From Nonomuraea zeae (GTDB taxonomy: Bacteria; Actinomycetota; Actinomycetes; Streptosporangiales; Streptosporangiaceae): a stretch of 64,000 nt of DNA. Location of the stretch: the NCBI RefSeq assembly GCF_005889725.1, contig NZ_VCKX01000011.1, forward strand, positions 1 through 64,000. The letters are read 5' to 3'. The notes under the pieces were generated by a model. It worked only from the letters and a program-made list of their open reading frames with translations. It searched no databases and was not told the DNA's origin. The translations under genes and the position numbers were made by a program. Shown in pieces: positions 1-7,866 of the stretch; the stretch's first letter is position 1; each line of letters starts with the position of its first letter.

Positions 1-580
1 CCCGCCCGATCAGCGCCCCGGCCTTCATCGTCCGGTTGACCCCGACCTGCAGCCCAGTGCTCCAGCACACCGCCGACTGCCCATCGGCGAAGGTAGGCAT
101 CCGTGCGACATCGAGCAACACCGGCGTGCCATGCGTGGTCACCGCCACCCACCCGGTGCCGACCACCGTCGTGTTGAACAGCCCACCGGCCGCGATCCCC
201 GCCCCCTGCACCCGCTGGATGTCCCACGTGAGCTGCGGCTGGAACGCCAGCAGGTTACGCCCGTTGACCGTGAGCCCCTCGTTCTCGAGGTAGAACAGGT
301 GGATGTCATCGGCGTTGTCGGCCAGGTAGAGCAACCCCTGGCCACGTACGCGCATGAGCGAGGCGCCCTCCCCCGTCATGGCCTTCTTGAACAGCTTCCC
401 GATGCCCCCGGAGCCTTCGTAGTCGAAGTCCATCTGCCCCTGGAAGGCGACCATGGAGCCCTGCTTGGCCAGCACCTCACCAGGAGGCAACTGCACCCGG
501 AGCATCTTGTGGTTCTCCAGCACGAACCCGCCTGGCTGCGGCTGGGAGGAGTCGAGGTTTCCAAAAATCGAGCTGCGCAC
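1..580 (-). CDS. AIM24 family protein, C-terminus cut by window edge
   Basis: About 193 residues are visible before the left edge cuts off the C-terminus. The reading begins with GTG at 580-578, preceded by an AAAGG Shine-Dalgarno, and starts MRSSIFGNLDSSQ. The protein shows the AIM24/DUF124 pattern: an early 'LPPGEVLAKQGSMVAF' strand, 'EGASLMRVRGQGLLYLAD', and 'GAGIAAGGLFNTTVVGTG', the glycine-rich beta-helical core of this family. The bacterial role of AIM24 proteins is not established; the fungal namesake is mitochondrial. It lies upstream of a response regulator on the same strand, with a gap of about 155 bases, so a shared transcript is possible but not shown. Family assignment is firm; function is not. 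Confidence 0.85.
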   Translation of the reverse strand, partial: MRSSIFGNLDSSQPQPGGFVLENHKMLRVQLPPGEVLAKQGSMVAFQGQMDFDYEGSGGIGKLFKKAMTGEGASLMRVRGQGLLYLADNADDIHLFYLENEGLTVNGRNLLAFQPQLTWDIQRVQGAGIAAGGLFNTTVVGTGWVAVTTHGTPVLLDVARMPTFADGQSAVCWSTGLQVGVNRTMKAGALIGR

Positions 581-735
581 CGTTTGACCTTTCGAAGAGG
601 TGATGCCGCCAGCGTACGGAGAACCACGCCCGCGCACGCACCCCTTCGCCTCCGACCTCCACCCCGCACAGCCTCAACCGCCACGCCGGCGCCCGACCCT
701 CTTTCTACGGCACCAGCGCAGGACCTATCTGGCTC

Positions 736-1161
736 TCAACTCTGTATCTCCACCCCGGCCGCCAGATCCCGCACAACCTGGATCAACTCAGCAGGATCGA
801 ACGGCTTCGTCAGATAGGCATCGACCCCGATCCCCAGCCCTCGGCGCCTGTCATCATCCTGCGCCCGGGCCGTGATCAGCACCACCTTGATATGGCTCGT
901 CGCCTCCTCCGTCCGCAACTTCTGCGCCGTCGCCCACCCATCCAGGTGCGGCATCATCACGTCGAGCGTGATGACATCCGGCATGACGTCGAGGACCCGA
1001 TCGATGCAGTCCTGCCCGTCGGTGGCGGTCGCGACCTCGAACCCCTCAAGGTTCAGGTTGACCGCGATGAGCTGCCGGATGACCTCGTCATCGTCCACAA
1101 CCAGTACTTTGCCAAGAACCTCACCCACGGGCGCAAAGCTAACCTGTAGCGGGGCCGTCAC
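736..1161 (-). CDS. Single-domain response regulator (REC only)
   Basis: A 141-residue protein that is almost entirely one receiver domain. The acidic pocket is visible in 'VLVVDDDEVIRQ' near residue 20, the phospho-acceptor Asp lies in 'PDVITLDVMMPHLDG', Thr/Ser in 'VVLITARAQ', and the conserved Lys in 'AYLTKPF'. There is no output domain, so it probably relays phosphate to a partner kinase or binds a target protein, like CheY/DivK-type regulators; no kinase gene is adjacent. The open frame starts with GTG at 1161, but an internal GTG at codon 12 or a start nearer VLGKVLVV is also possible because the first residues are not part of the fold. It ends about 80 bases before the tRNA gene on the other strand. 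Confidence 0.85.
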   Translation of the reverse strand: MTAPLQVSFAPVGEVLGKVLVVDDDEVIRQLIAVNLNLEGFEVATATDGQDCIDRVLDVMPDVITLDVMMPHLDGWATAQKLRTEEATSHIKVVLITARAQDDDRRRGLGIGVDAYLTKPFDPAELIQVVRDLAAGVEIQS

Positions 1162-1243
1162 GGGCGGTTTCCCGGGAAGTGTTCGAAGACCTTTATCCTG
1201 TGCCGAGTGGTGCTGGGTTGCTGATAGCCTTGTGACGTGTCGA

Positions 1244-1315
1244 GCCCCCTTAGCTCAGGGGATAGAGCACCGGCCTCCGGAGCCGGGTGCGTAGGTTCGA
1301 ATCCTACAGGGGGCA
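1244..1315 (+). tRNA. tRNA-Arg (anticodon CCG), integration site
   Basis: The cloverleaf folds completely by eye. The acceptor 5' strand GCCCCCT (1244-1250) pairs with AGGGGGC (1308-1314). The D-stem is GCTC/GAGC, the anticodon stem CCGGC/GCCGG closes loop CTCCGGA with anticodon CCG, and the T-arm GTAGG/CCTAC closes loop TTCGAAT. The discriminator is A at 1315. CCA is not encoded. The 3' half is the crossover site of the neighbouring mobile element, so the part from 1275 onward is probably supplied by the element and restores a complete tRNA. Confidence 0.96.
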
Positions 1316-1316
1316 C
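1275..1316 (+). repeat. attL core (42-nt direct repeat, copy 1)
   Basis: Covers the anticodon loop to the 3' end of the tRNA-Arg gene. It is identical over 42 nt to 27714-27755 and differs at four positions from 22245-22286. Tyrosine recombinases of AICEs typically use tRNA 3' ends as att sites. Confidence 0.9.
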
Positions 1317-1422
1317 TCGATCTTGATCAGCGGTTCCGGCCGCTGACCAGGGCAAACATCGTACGGACGGGCGGGCCTCTAGTCTCACAGAGTCCCGCCC
1401 GTTCTCGTTGACGCTCACTGGC

Positions 1423-1442
1423 TGTGGGCCAGTTGTGGGCCA
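1423..1442. promoter_or_regulatory. Putative integrase arm-binding site pair
   Basis: Two copies of TGTGGGCCA (1423-1431 and 1434-1442) are spaced 11 bp apart, about 110 bp inside the left end of the element. The same pattern with the same 11-bp spacing recurs next to the other two att copies (22152-22169 and 27620-27638). This is what arm-type integrase sites would look like. Binding itself is inference. Confidence 0.55.
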
Positions 1443-1955
1443 CTATTGGCGCTGCCTGCACGCTCCACTAGGGCCATCGCCTGGCGTTCCTGAGATGCGG
1501 TCAGAGCTCTGCGATCTTCCCGAGGGCCAATAGGGCGCCGCTCAATCCTGTAGCAACGAGCAGCGCGAGACCGCTGGCGCGCCTTGTGTGACAACAGCAC
1601 AGATCCGTCGAGTCGTGCAGGGGCAAACCAACCGCACGGTGAGTCGGCCTGCTGACTCTCAGCGGCACATCAAGGCCTCGGCCACACTGCTGCCTGCTGT
1701 GCGCGGCGGACGCCCTGCGCATGCAGCCTGTCGCGCCCAGACACACGCGTATCGCTATCGGGAGTCCGCCCTTGCAGCCTCTCCACGTTCCCCGACGCAA
1801 GAATTAGGACTATATACACCAGCCTGTTACAGACAACTACATCTGGGACGAACCGATGCAGTCGCTGCGCTTTACGAGTACCCTTAAGCTATGCGGAACG
1901 TCTGAGCTATGCATGTTCCGCGCCCCTAACTTACGTTCCAGAGCTGGCGGTTACC
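1443..1955. other. Gene-free leader before the reverse transcriptase
   Basis: I see no convincing gene in these 513 bases. A possible -10 box TATATA occurs at 1811-1816. A hairpin GCGGAAC (1893-1899) with GTTCCGC (1915-1921) has an AGCTATGC direct repeat (1887-1894, 1906-1913) across it, about 35 bases before the RT start. Several defence RTs are paired with a structured non-coding RNA next to the gene, so this leader is the place to look for one. No RNA is demonstrated. Confidence 0.4.
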
Positions 1956-3524
1956 GTGAGCGAGACTTTTGGCCTTGATCTCCAGAAAGGCGCCCAGCTT
2001 TGCCGGACGGAGATGTATGGCGACTGGTATCGGGATCCTTGGGAATGGGCAGAGATCACATGGGCCAAAGAGGAACCGTCAAAAATCCCCATAACGGATT
2101 TGGTGTCCAAGACGGGTGAGGGCATTGTTGCACGATTCACTCCGGAGTTTAGCCCGCTCCACGTGCCCAAGAGCCTCCTAGGTATACGTCCGGCTGTCGT
2201 GATGACGCCAGACGCTCATCTACTGTATCTAGCCTCAATAGCTGCAGTAGCGCCAAAGCTCCACGCAAATCTGCCGGAATGGGTATTCGGGTGGCGAATA
2301 AGAGACACGCAATTTATTACGCGAAATGCGGATGAGTGGCGCAGCTACCTTAGCGTACTCGAACAACATCAACAAGGCGAATGGGCGCTCAAAACAGATA
2401 TAACCTCCTTCTTTGCCTCCATAGATGCAGATCGAGCGGAAACGCATCTACTGGACAAGCTAGGCAAGAGCGCCCCCGCAACTATTGCTGTCTCTATCTT
2501 GCGCGCGCATGACGCGCTCTCCTCGTTTTCAGGCTTGCCACAGCGCAGCTATGGATCCGCGATTATAGCGAATTCTCTACTGCAACCCGTAGATGACCTC
2601 ATCGCCCACAGTATCGCAAGCGGCCGGATACCTCGAGCGGTGCGCTGGATGGATGACATCCATATCCATGGCGCCGAAGGAGAGTTGTTTGCACTAAATG
2701 TAGAACTGCATCAGCGGATGCGACAGCTAGGATTGGAGCTAAATGCTAGCAAGAGCGGCCTCCTTCCGGCCGCAGAGCTCGCCGACGAATTCGAGCTAGA
2801 AAAAGTTGAGGAGATCGAAACTCCTCAACAGCTAATCGCTGACGTCTCCGGATTGGGTTATGTATCATACGATACAAGCCAGATTCTGGGACTAGAAGAA
2901 CGCATACTTGCAGATCCACAATCTTGGAGCCGGCATGTCGTCCGCCTTGTTCTCCGAGGTCTGAGGGAGAACTACGAATTCGATAGCGTACAACAGTGGT
3001 TGGAGATAGCCCCCAAACTACCGCATCATGCAGATCTCATCGGGCGCTACCTACGGGATGCTGTTCACTTCCCGTTCGGCGACCTCAGCAGCGGACTTGT
3101 TGGAGAGTGGCTCAACGAATATCTCTCCGGCCCTTGGTCTACCCTTTCATGGGTAAAGGCTCAGGCTGCACTAACTTTCGACTCTAGCGGAGATTCTTCA
3201 TCTTCCATTAAGGGTCGTCTGATCGAATGGCTGGAGCACAGCAGCGACTTGCAGCTTGTGGCGATAGCAATTCAGCGACTCGGCTCCATGGAGCCGAGCC
3301 TCGTCCGGGACATTACTAGAGCAAGGGTGGATGCGGTAACCAGCCCACTGATGTTGCGCAACTTCGCGCTAGGACTAATGGCGGCAAATGAAGAAAGTCG
3401 TTTCGTGATGTCCATACTTCAGCGCGACCCAAGAAATCTCTTGCTTCTCAAAATGATAGATAGTCGAGGTTATCGTGCCCTGAAAGTGGCCAACGATTTC
3501 GATCAGACAAGAAGCGATCAGTAG
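1956..3524 (+). CDS. Orphan reverse transcriptase of the Abi/UG (defence) type
   Basis: A 522-residue protein with a recognisable RT palm and a long helical C-terminal part. Motif A is 'ALKTDITSFFASID' with Asp148. Motif B is 'GLPQRSYGSAIIANSLL' at 193-209. Motif C is 'VRWMDD' with Asp233-Asp234, a WMDD box instead of the usual YADD. 'LGLELNASKSG' at 258-268 matches motif D. No maturase/X domain and no DNA endonuclease domain is visible, so it is not a group II intron RT, and the long C-terminal helical region after about residue 290 resembles the alpha-repeat tail of Abi/UG RTs. The start is GTG at 1956 with a weak ribosome site. Base composition is visibly more AT-rich than the AICE backbone. 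It precedes an HNH gene on the same strand by 183 bases. The exact UG/DRT class cannot be assigned here. Confidence 0.8.
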   Translation: MSETFGLDLQKGAQLCRTEMYGDWYRDPWEWAEITWAKEEPSKIPITDLVSKTGEGIVARFTPEFSPLHVPKSLLGIRPAVVMTPDAHLLYLASIAAVAPKLHANLPEWVFGWRIRDTQFITRNADEWRSYLSVLEQHQQGEWALKTDITSFFASIDADRAETHLLDKLGKSAPATIAVSILRAHDALSSFSGLPQRSYGSAIIANSLLQPVDDLIAHSIASGRIPRAVRWMDDIHIHGAEGELFALNVELHQRMRQLGLELNASKSGLLPAAELADEFELEKVEEIETPQQLIADVSGLGYVSYDTSQILGLEERILADPQSWSRHVVRLVLRGLRENYEFDSVQQWLEIAPKLPHHADLIGRYLRDAVHFPFGDLSSGLVGEWLNEYLSGPWSTLSWVKAQAALTFDSSGDSSSSIKGRLIEWLEHSSDLQLVAIAIQRLGSMEPSLVRDITRARVDAVTSPLMLRNFALGLMAANEESRFVMSILQRDPRNLLLLKMIDSRGYRALKVANDFDQTRSDQ

Positions 3525-3707
3525 GGCTCGACTTCGAACGATTGCCATAAAACGACCGACTGAATTCCTGAGGCCTCCAGCTCGATGGAGCATCGTTTCG
3601 CAGTTGATGGGTTACCCGTGGGCCTGTGTCCTGTACCAAATTGAATCGCGGCGGCGTGGATCTCTCAGACGTAATAAAGCTACAAGCTTGCTTAGGAAGG
3701 GGCAATA

Positions 3708-4739
3708 ATGACCGGCAGCGTCAGGTACAGCGGTGGGGATAACTCCATCCTCAGATTCATCTTGTACGAAACGTGGGGCCCGCGGTGCTACTGGTGCCAT
3801 AAGCCGAAAGAATTCAACGATATCCAGATCGACCACATTCTTTCACAGGATACTGGGGCTAAGGATTATGAGGAACTCAAGACTAGGTACGAGCTGCCCC
3901 ATAACTTCGACATCGACGGTCCAGAGAACCTTGCTCCGATCTGCAATGTGTGCAACGGAACCCGGGGAAAGGGGAAAATGAACTACGGGCCTAGGCCTGT
4001 CATGTTGTCTCAACTGGAGCAGGCTAGAAAACTCAGGCCGAAGGTCATAGAGCGAGTGTTAAACTTCGGCAACTCAAACAAGGTCGCAGAATATTTACTC
4101 AAGGCCAGCCAAACTGATCTCAAGGACCCGAATGCCAGGCAAGCGTTCGAAGAGCATGCCCCTGTGATCGTCCAGAAGCTGGCGCTCCTAGATGAGACGA
4201 AAGCCGATTTCATATCCTTTAAGACCGTAAGCCTCGAGTTCGGCGAAGAGCATCCTTTTGGGATTGGTGTATCCCTCAGCGGCCCGAGCCGGACCGCACT
4301 GGCGATTTTAGAGGGGGTGTGTGGGTGCACGATCAAAGACGCGCTAAAAAGCCCCATCGGCGAGCTGGTTGACAAAACTCGCCAGAGCGCCCGAGCCGAG
4401 TTCGAGTACATCGAGGGGCCCGTCGGGCCAACCACCTCAGGTCCACCAATAACTCTATATCTGGAGGTCGTCGTCGACTCAATCAGCTACGAGCGCCGTG
4501 CGCAATCCCTTGTGTTCTCTTTCGGCGGCAAGTTTGAGAACGAAGCATCGGCTAGCCTGGTGCAACAGAACCCTCTCGAAGGGCACGGGTTAGTCGATCT
4601 TCAGGGGGATATTCAAGCTTCGGGAAGATTCTCGTTCGACGTCATTTGGGATTTCTGGAGAGCGCCCGGGGACGTGGATACCGGCGAATGTCTGATCGAC
4701 TCATGGATATCAAACTATGTGTCAACGGCGAAGCTATGA
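3708..4739 (+). CDS. HNH endonuclease-domain protein, RT partner
   Basis: A 343-residue protein with an N-terminal HNH nuclease fold. Cys27-X2-Cys30, 'IDHI' with Asp42-His43, Asn74 in 'PENLAPIC', and Cys79-X2-Cys82 form a zinc-supported beta-beta-alpha-metal site. Residues from about 95 to 343 match no family I recognise and probably make up the specificity or sensing part. The ATG at 3708 follows a good AGGAAGG ribosome site. Located 183 bases after the reverse transcriptase in the same orientation and with similar AT-richer composition, it is likely acquired with it. A two-gene RT plus nuclease defence unit is inference; the HNH could instead be an independent homing or restriction-type nuclease. 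Confidence 0.78.
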   Translation: MTGSVRYSGGDNSILRFILYETWGPRCYWCHKPKEFNDIQIDHILSQDTGAKDYEELKTRYELPHNFDIDGPENLAPICNVCNGTRGKGKMNYGPRPVMLSQLEQARKLRPKVIERVLNFGNSNKVAEYLLKASQTDLKDPNARQAFEEHAPVIVQKLALLDETKADFISFKTVSLEFGEEHPFGIGVSLSGPSRTALAILEGVCGCTIKDALKSPIGELVDKTRQSARAEFEYIEGPVGPTTSGPPITLYLEVVVDSISYERRAQSLVFSFGGKFENEASASLVQQNPLEGHGLVDLQGDIQASGRFSFDVIWDFWRAPGDVDTGECLIDSWISNYVSTAKL

Positions 4740-4900
4740 GCTGTCACAGCCCTGGGTCAGACTGTAGCTCGGCTGGTGAGTAGATCATTCAGCGGGTGCC
4801 GCACACCGCACAAGTGTCTCTTGCGCCATCGGCCCTCCAAGCAGGGCGTGGGGGTACGCCGGCGTTCCGCTGCCCGACTGCTGGAGGCGTAATCAGCCTG
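4740..4900. other. Short convergent intergenic region
   Basis: Lies between the ends of the HNH gene (+) and the integrase gene (-). I see no gene, and no stem long enough to call a terminator with confidence. Confidence 0.3.
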
Positions 4901-6283
4901 CTATCTATCAATCTGGATTTGGTTTTCAAGTGCGGCCTCGATCCGACGATTGATCTGGCTGTCACGTCCATCGAGGCACTTGGCGTACCGCTTTAGGAGG
5001 ACCTCCACACTGTTGCCTGCGCGCTCCGCAACCACTGCCACGTCGACACCTGCGTTGAGCCACGTGGAGAGCGCGGCGTGGCGCAGGTCGTAGGGCCTTC
5101 CAGCAAGAGACGAGACAACCTGCTGAGGAGTCAAGGCGAAGCGACGGGCCTCCTCCCAGGCCCGCGAGTAGGTGGATGCGCCGAGGATGCCGCCGCGCTC
5201 ATTGCGGAATAGGCGTCCGTCCGCGGCCGTCCCGAATTCGTCAAGGTGTGCCCGCAGAACGCGAACCAGTCCCGGCGGGATCGGCACGGGGCGGGCCTCG
5301 TGTTCCTCTCTCTGCTTGAGTCCGCGCTGATCATGCACGGTTCCGTTGTCGGTCCACTGCTTGCCGCTGCTCGGGCGGGTAACTTCAAGGGTGAGCAGTC
5401 CCCAACCCTCCTGAGGCAGGTGACAGTCGGTCTTACGAAGCCCGATCGCTTCGGCGGGACGGAGGCCGGCGAAGTACAGCGTGGCGAAGAACGCCACCAA
5501 GCGGCGGCCTCTCCCACGGTGCCAGCTGCCGACGTAGGAGAGGCTTACGAGAAGTTCCCGGGCCTGGATGGGGTTCACTACACATCGCCGGTCAACGGTG
5601 TTGTCTCTGGCGACCTTCTTCTGCTTGACGCGCTTTAGCGGGTTCTCGGTCAGTTCGCCGAGGTCGATCGCGTATTCAAGAGCAGTGTTGAGACCGCGGC
5701 GTCGGCGGGCCGTCGTGTCGGCCGCTGCCCGCTTGCCGTCACGCGTGAGGGTGAGCTCCTCGCAGACGTTGCGGGCCACGATGGGATCTGCAAGGTCGCT
5801 TACATCTAGCGTGCCCTTGCTGAGCAGGCGAACAGCGTCTTCAAGGTGGAGCGGGGGAGGCCCACCCTCCTGGCGAGGTATGAGAGCCCACTGCATCGCA
5901 GCTCTGATCTCTTTCTTGGGAAGGCCGGAAGCCTCGTCGGCCAGGAGGGCGAAGGTGGCCACCGTGAGGCTGTCCACGATGCTCTCGCGGGTTTTGGCGG
6001 CGGCACCCTGCCAGCGCATGTGCACGTACTTGCGGCAGAAGTCGTACCAGCTCAGGGTGACCTTTTCGGTCTTGGTCATGGAGGTGGGAAGGCCGGTGAG
6101 TGTGTCGAAGGGTTCGCCCTTCTTGGCGGCCTTGAGCAGGTCGGCACGGAAGTGGTCGGCGAGGGCGCGGGTGAGGAAGGACTTGGACTTGGGTTCGATG
6201 CCGACCTTCCAACGGAGTTCGTAGGGCTTGGCGCGGCCCTTGCGTTGGCGGATGGTCCAGATGACGACGTCGAGGGTTTCCAT
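4901..6283 (-). CDS. int: Tyrosine site-specific integrase of the AICE
   Basis: A 460-residue tyrosine recombinase. The catalytic domain shows Arg275 in 'GLRPAEAIGL', the box II segment 'PYDLRHAALSTWLNAG' with Arg401, and the nucleophile Tyr433 in 'LLKRYAKCLDG'. Tyr replaces the usual first His of the HxxR box, and 'AGNS' stands where many integrases have 'AGHS'; I recall both in AICE integrases, so these need not mean loss of activity. The N-terminal part (to about residue 200) is the arm- and core-binding region. The gene sits just upstream of the excisionase gene's end (11-base gap), forming the xis-int pair. It should recombine the tRNA-Arg repeats. It is the only intact integrase in the composite, so it probably also serves the second element. 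Confidence 0.95.
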   Translation of the reverse strand: METLDVVIWTIRQRKGRAKPYELRWKVGIEPKSKSFLTRALADHFRADLLKAAKKGEPFDTLTGLPTSMTKTEKVTLSWYDFCRKYVHMRWQGAAAKTRESIVDSLTVATFALLADEASGLPKKEIRAAMQWALIPRQEGGPPPLHLEDAVRLLSKGTLDVSDLADPIVARNVCEELTLTRDGKRAAADTTARRRRGLNTALEYAIDLGELTENPLKRVKQKKVARDNTVDRRCVVNPIQARELLVSLSYVGSWHRGRGRRLVAFFATLYFAGLRPAEAIGLRKTDCHLPQEGWGLLTLEVTRPSSGKQWTDNGTVHDQRGLKQREEHEARPVPIPPGLVRVLRAHLDEFGTAADGRLFRNERGGILGASTYSRAWEEARRFALTPQQVVSSLAGRPYDLRHAALSTWLNAGVDVAVVAERAGNSVEVLLKRYAKCLDGRDSQINRRIEAALENQIQIDR

Positions 6284-6294
6284 GTGCTGTCCTC

Positions 6295-6489
6295 CTAGGC
6301 TGCGGTCTGCTCGAAGGTGGTGAGCCAGGCATCCAGGTCGCAGCGGCGGACCTTGCGCTTGCCGTTGGGGAGTTTCAGGGACCTCGGTCCTCGGCCGGTG
6401 TTGAGCCAGCGGTAGAAGGTGGACTTCGGGACGTCGATCTCGTCGAGGACCTCGGCGATGGTGAGCAGTGTCTTAGGACGCGTTGTCAT
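6295..6489 (-). CDS. xis: Excisionase, MerR-like winged helix
   Basis: A 64-residue protein starting MTTRPKTLLTIAEVLDEI at an ATG (6489-6487) with an AAAGG ribosome site upstream. 'LLTIAEVLDEIDVPKSTFYRWLNTGRGPRSLKLPNGKRKVRR' in pieces is the standard helix-turn-helix plus wing of AICE excisionases (DNA-binding domain of the excisionase/MerR class), followed by 'DLDAWL'. A longer in-frame reading from 6621 exists, but its extra residues are proline- and threonine-rich and overlap the repeat-filled region, so I chose the short form. It works with the integrase to direct excision from the tRNA. A 36-nt element shared with another leader in this operon lies 44 bases upstream. Confidence 0.88.
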   Translation of the reverse strand: MTTRPKTLLTIAEVLDEIDVPKSTFYRWLNTGRGPRSLKLPNGKRKVRRCDLDAWLTTFEQTAA

Positions 6490-6532
6490 GGTGGTGACTG
6501 CCTTTCGGGCATCGTGATCGGTGCTGGGTGAT

Positions 6533-6568
6533 GCCTCGGCGGTTGTGCTTGGCGGCTGGTCGCCGAGG
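6533..6568 (-). repeat. 36-nt leader repeat, copy upstream of xis
   Basis: These 36 bases are identical to 9022-9057. Each copy begins and ends with inverted CCTCGGCG/CGCCGAGG, so it can fold as a stem with a loop of about 20 nt. Both copies lie 35-45 bases upstream of a minus-strand start codon (xis at 6489 and the small gene at 8986), and partial similarity continues toward the ribosome site. A shared attenuator, operator or processing site is inferred. Confidence 0.6.
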
Positions 6569-6596
6569 GTGCTCGGGGGCGGTTCCGGAGGGGTGA

Positions 6597-6735
6597 GCCG
6601 TCCCAGCCGTCCCAGGGTCATTTCCGCAGGTCAAGCCTGGGACGGCTTGTTGTGCTGGGACGGGTTATGCCGTCCCAGCGATGGGAGCCGTCCCGCTCTG
6701 ACCTGCGGTGACGAGGCTGGGACGGCTGGGACGGG
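6597..6735. repeat. 139-bp dyad with eight CCGTCCC boxes, candidate origin or control site
   Basis: Eight CCGTCCC/GGGACGG boxes lie at 6598, 6607, 6639, 6657, 6670, 6688, 6719 and 6728. Their orientation is reversed pair, forward pair, reversed pair, forward pair, with spacings 9, 18, 18 and 9, symmetric about 6666. A TTCCGCAGGTCA-type box (6624-6633) and its inverse (6699-6708) fall on the same axis. The dyad straddles the stop codon of the DUF3631 gene (6665). Iteron-like arrays beside a replication gene suggest an origin; a regulator-binding site for xis-int is the alternative. Confidence 0.6.
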
Positions 6736-7843
6736 CCTCCCTCTCGATCGGAACGACGTCGGCCTCTGGAATGGGTCCGAGGGCCGGGCAGTAGCGGGCC
6801 CATGAGTCGGCGAAGTCGGCCCGCTGGTAGCCCTTGGCCTGCTGGCCGTTGGGGAAGCGGATGTTGGCCGAGCGGATGTCGTATTCGCGCAGCATCGTGC
6901 CGAGCTTCATCGCGGTCAGTCCGGCAGGGCCGTGATCAGCCCATTCGCTTTCTGGGTCGCTCTTGAGACGCTCCAGCAAGAGGGCAGTAGGCAGAGCGGT
7001 GTCGGGGCCGAATGCAGTACGGCAGGCGGCCAGTAGTCGCACCCGAGCCGAGGTCTGCCCGTTGTCGTCGGCCTCGGTAGTGAGCGTCAAGGTGGCGGCG
7101 CGGGCGCGATCCGGCCAGGTCTCCCCCGCGTGGTCGGCGACGATGACGAGGGGTTCCCAGGTGTCGGCAGCGCGGTCTTCTACCGGCATGCTGGGTTCTG
7201 CCGCTTCCAAGACGGACAGGTCAGCGCGGAGCCATAGATTCAAGTCGGTGGCCAGGTCGCGGAGAGCGGGCCGGTCGCGGCGGTGCCGGTAGGGAGCGGC
7301 GTTCTCGCCGGGAGCGCGGCGGCGCATGCGGATGACGACGGCGCGGTCTTCGATGGTGTCGGGCATGGCGCCGATGCCGGCGAGTGCGGCCATGGCGAAG
7401 GTCGGGATGCTTTCGACGCGGTTGGTGGCGGCGTCGTAGCGCTTGGCCGGGCGGTTGCGCTGGTGTCCGGCATTCAGCAGGCCGCGGAGGTCTTCGTTGC
7501 CGTCGGCTTTGGGGCCGAAGATGGTGTCGGCCTCGTCCACGAGCATGGTCGGTGGGTCTTCGGTGATGGAGCGGTAGACGGCGGCGCTGGAGCTGTTGAC
7601 GGTGATGAACGGTTCGTGGCAGGTGGCCTCGACCACGTCCAGGAGCCGGGACTTGCCGCAGCGCTTCTCCGGTCCGCGGATGACCAGCCGGGGCGCGTGG
7701 GCCCAAGCCGGTTGCGCGTGGGTGGCGGCGATCCACAGCGTGACGGCGTCGGCCGCCTCGGAACTCGGCAGGATCACGTAGCGGGTGAGCGCGGCGCGTA
7801 GTCGGTCGAGTAGGGCGGCGCCGGTGGGTGTGCGGTTGTTCAT
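6665..7843 (-). CDS. DUF3631 replication ATPase (AICE Rep-like)
   Basis: About 392 residues from the ATG at 7843, chosen because AAGGAG precedes it; an ATG at 7870 that overlaps the prim-pol stop is the alternative. The N-terminal half is a P-loop ATPase with 'RLVIRGPEKRCGKSRLLDVV' in pieces (Walker A GPEKRCGKS) and 'TMLVDEADTIF' (Walker B), followed by 'LRGLLNAGHQRN' and 'RAVVIRMRRR', a helicase-like core. The DUF3631 part covers the C-terminal half. These proteins accompany prim-pol proteins in AICEs and plasmids and are thought to unwind or load at the element's origin. The last residues ('SRPSLVTAGQSGTAPIAG') are encoded inside the box-rich dyad, so protein and DNA site overlap. Confidence 0.88.
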   Translation of the reverse strand: MNNRTPTGAALLDRLRAALTRYVILPSSEAADAVTLWIAATHAQPAWAHAPRLVIRGPEKRCGKSRLLDVVEATCHEPFITVNSSSAAVYRSITEDPPTMLVDEADTIFGPKADGNEDLRGLLNAGHQRNRPAKRYDAATNRVESIPTFAMAALAGIGAMPDTIEDRAVVIRMRRRAPGENAAPYRHRRDRPALRDLATDLNLWLRADLSVLEAAEPSMPVEDRAADTWEPLVIVADHAGETWPDRARAATLTLTTEADDNGQTSARVRLLAACRTAFGPDTALPTALLLERLKSDPESEWADHGPAGLTAMKLGTMLREYDIRSANIRFPNGQQAKGYQRADFADSWARYCPALGPIPEADVVPIEREARPSRPSLVTAGQSGTAPIAGTA

Positions 7844-7866
7844 GGCTGGTGCTCCTTGGCTGGTGT

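Noticed and set aside
1158-1418. Minus-strand reading with 'PPVGFEPTHPAPE' over the tRNA
   Set aside because: This is the familiar false translation of the tRNA 3' half in antisense. The same peptide appears over the att copies at 22245-22286 and 27714-27755 for the same reason.
1956-3524. Group II intron or retron assignment for the RT
   Set aside because: No maturase/X or endonuclease domain, no intron RNA domains V/VI, and motif C is WMDD. I found no msr/msd-like inverted repeat close upstream and the protein is far longer than retron RTs.
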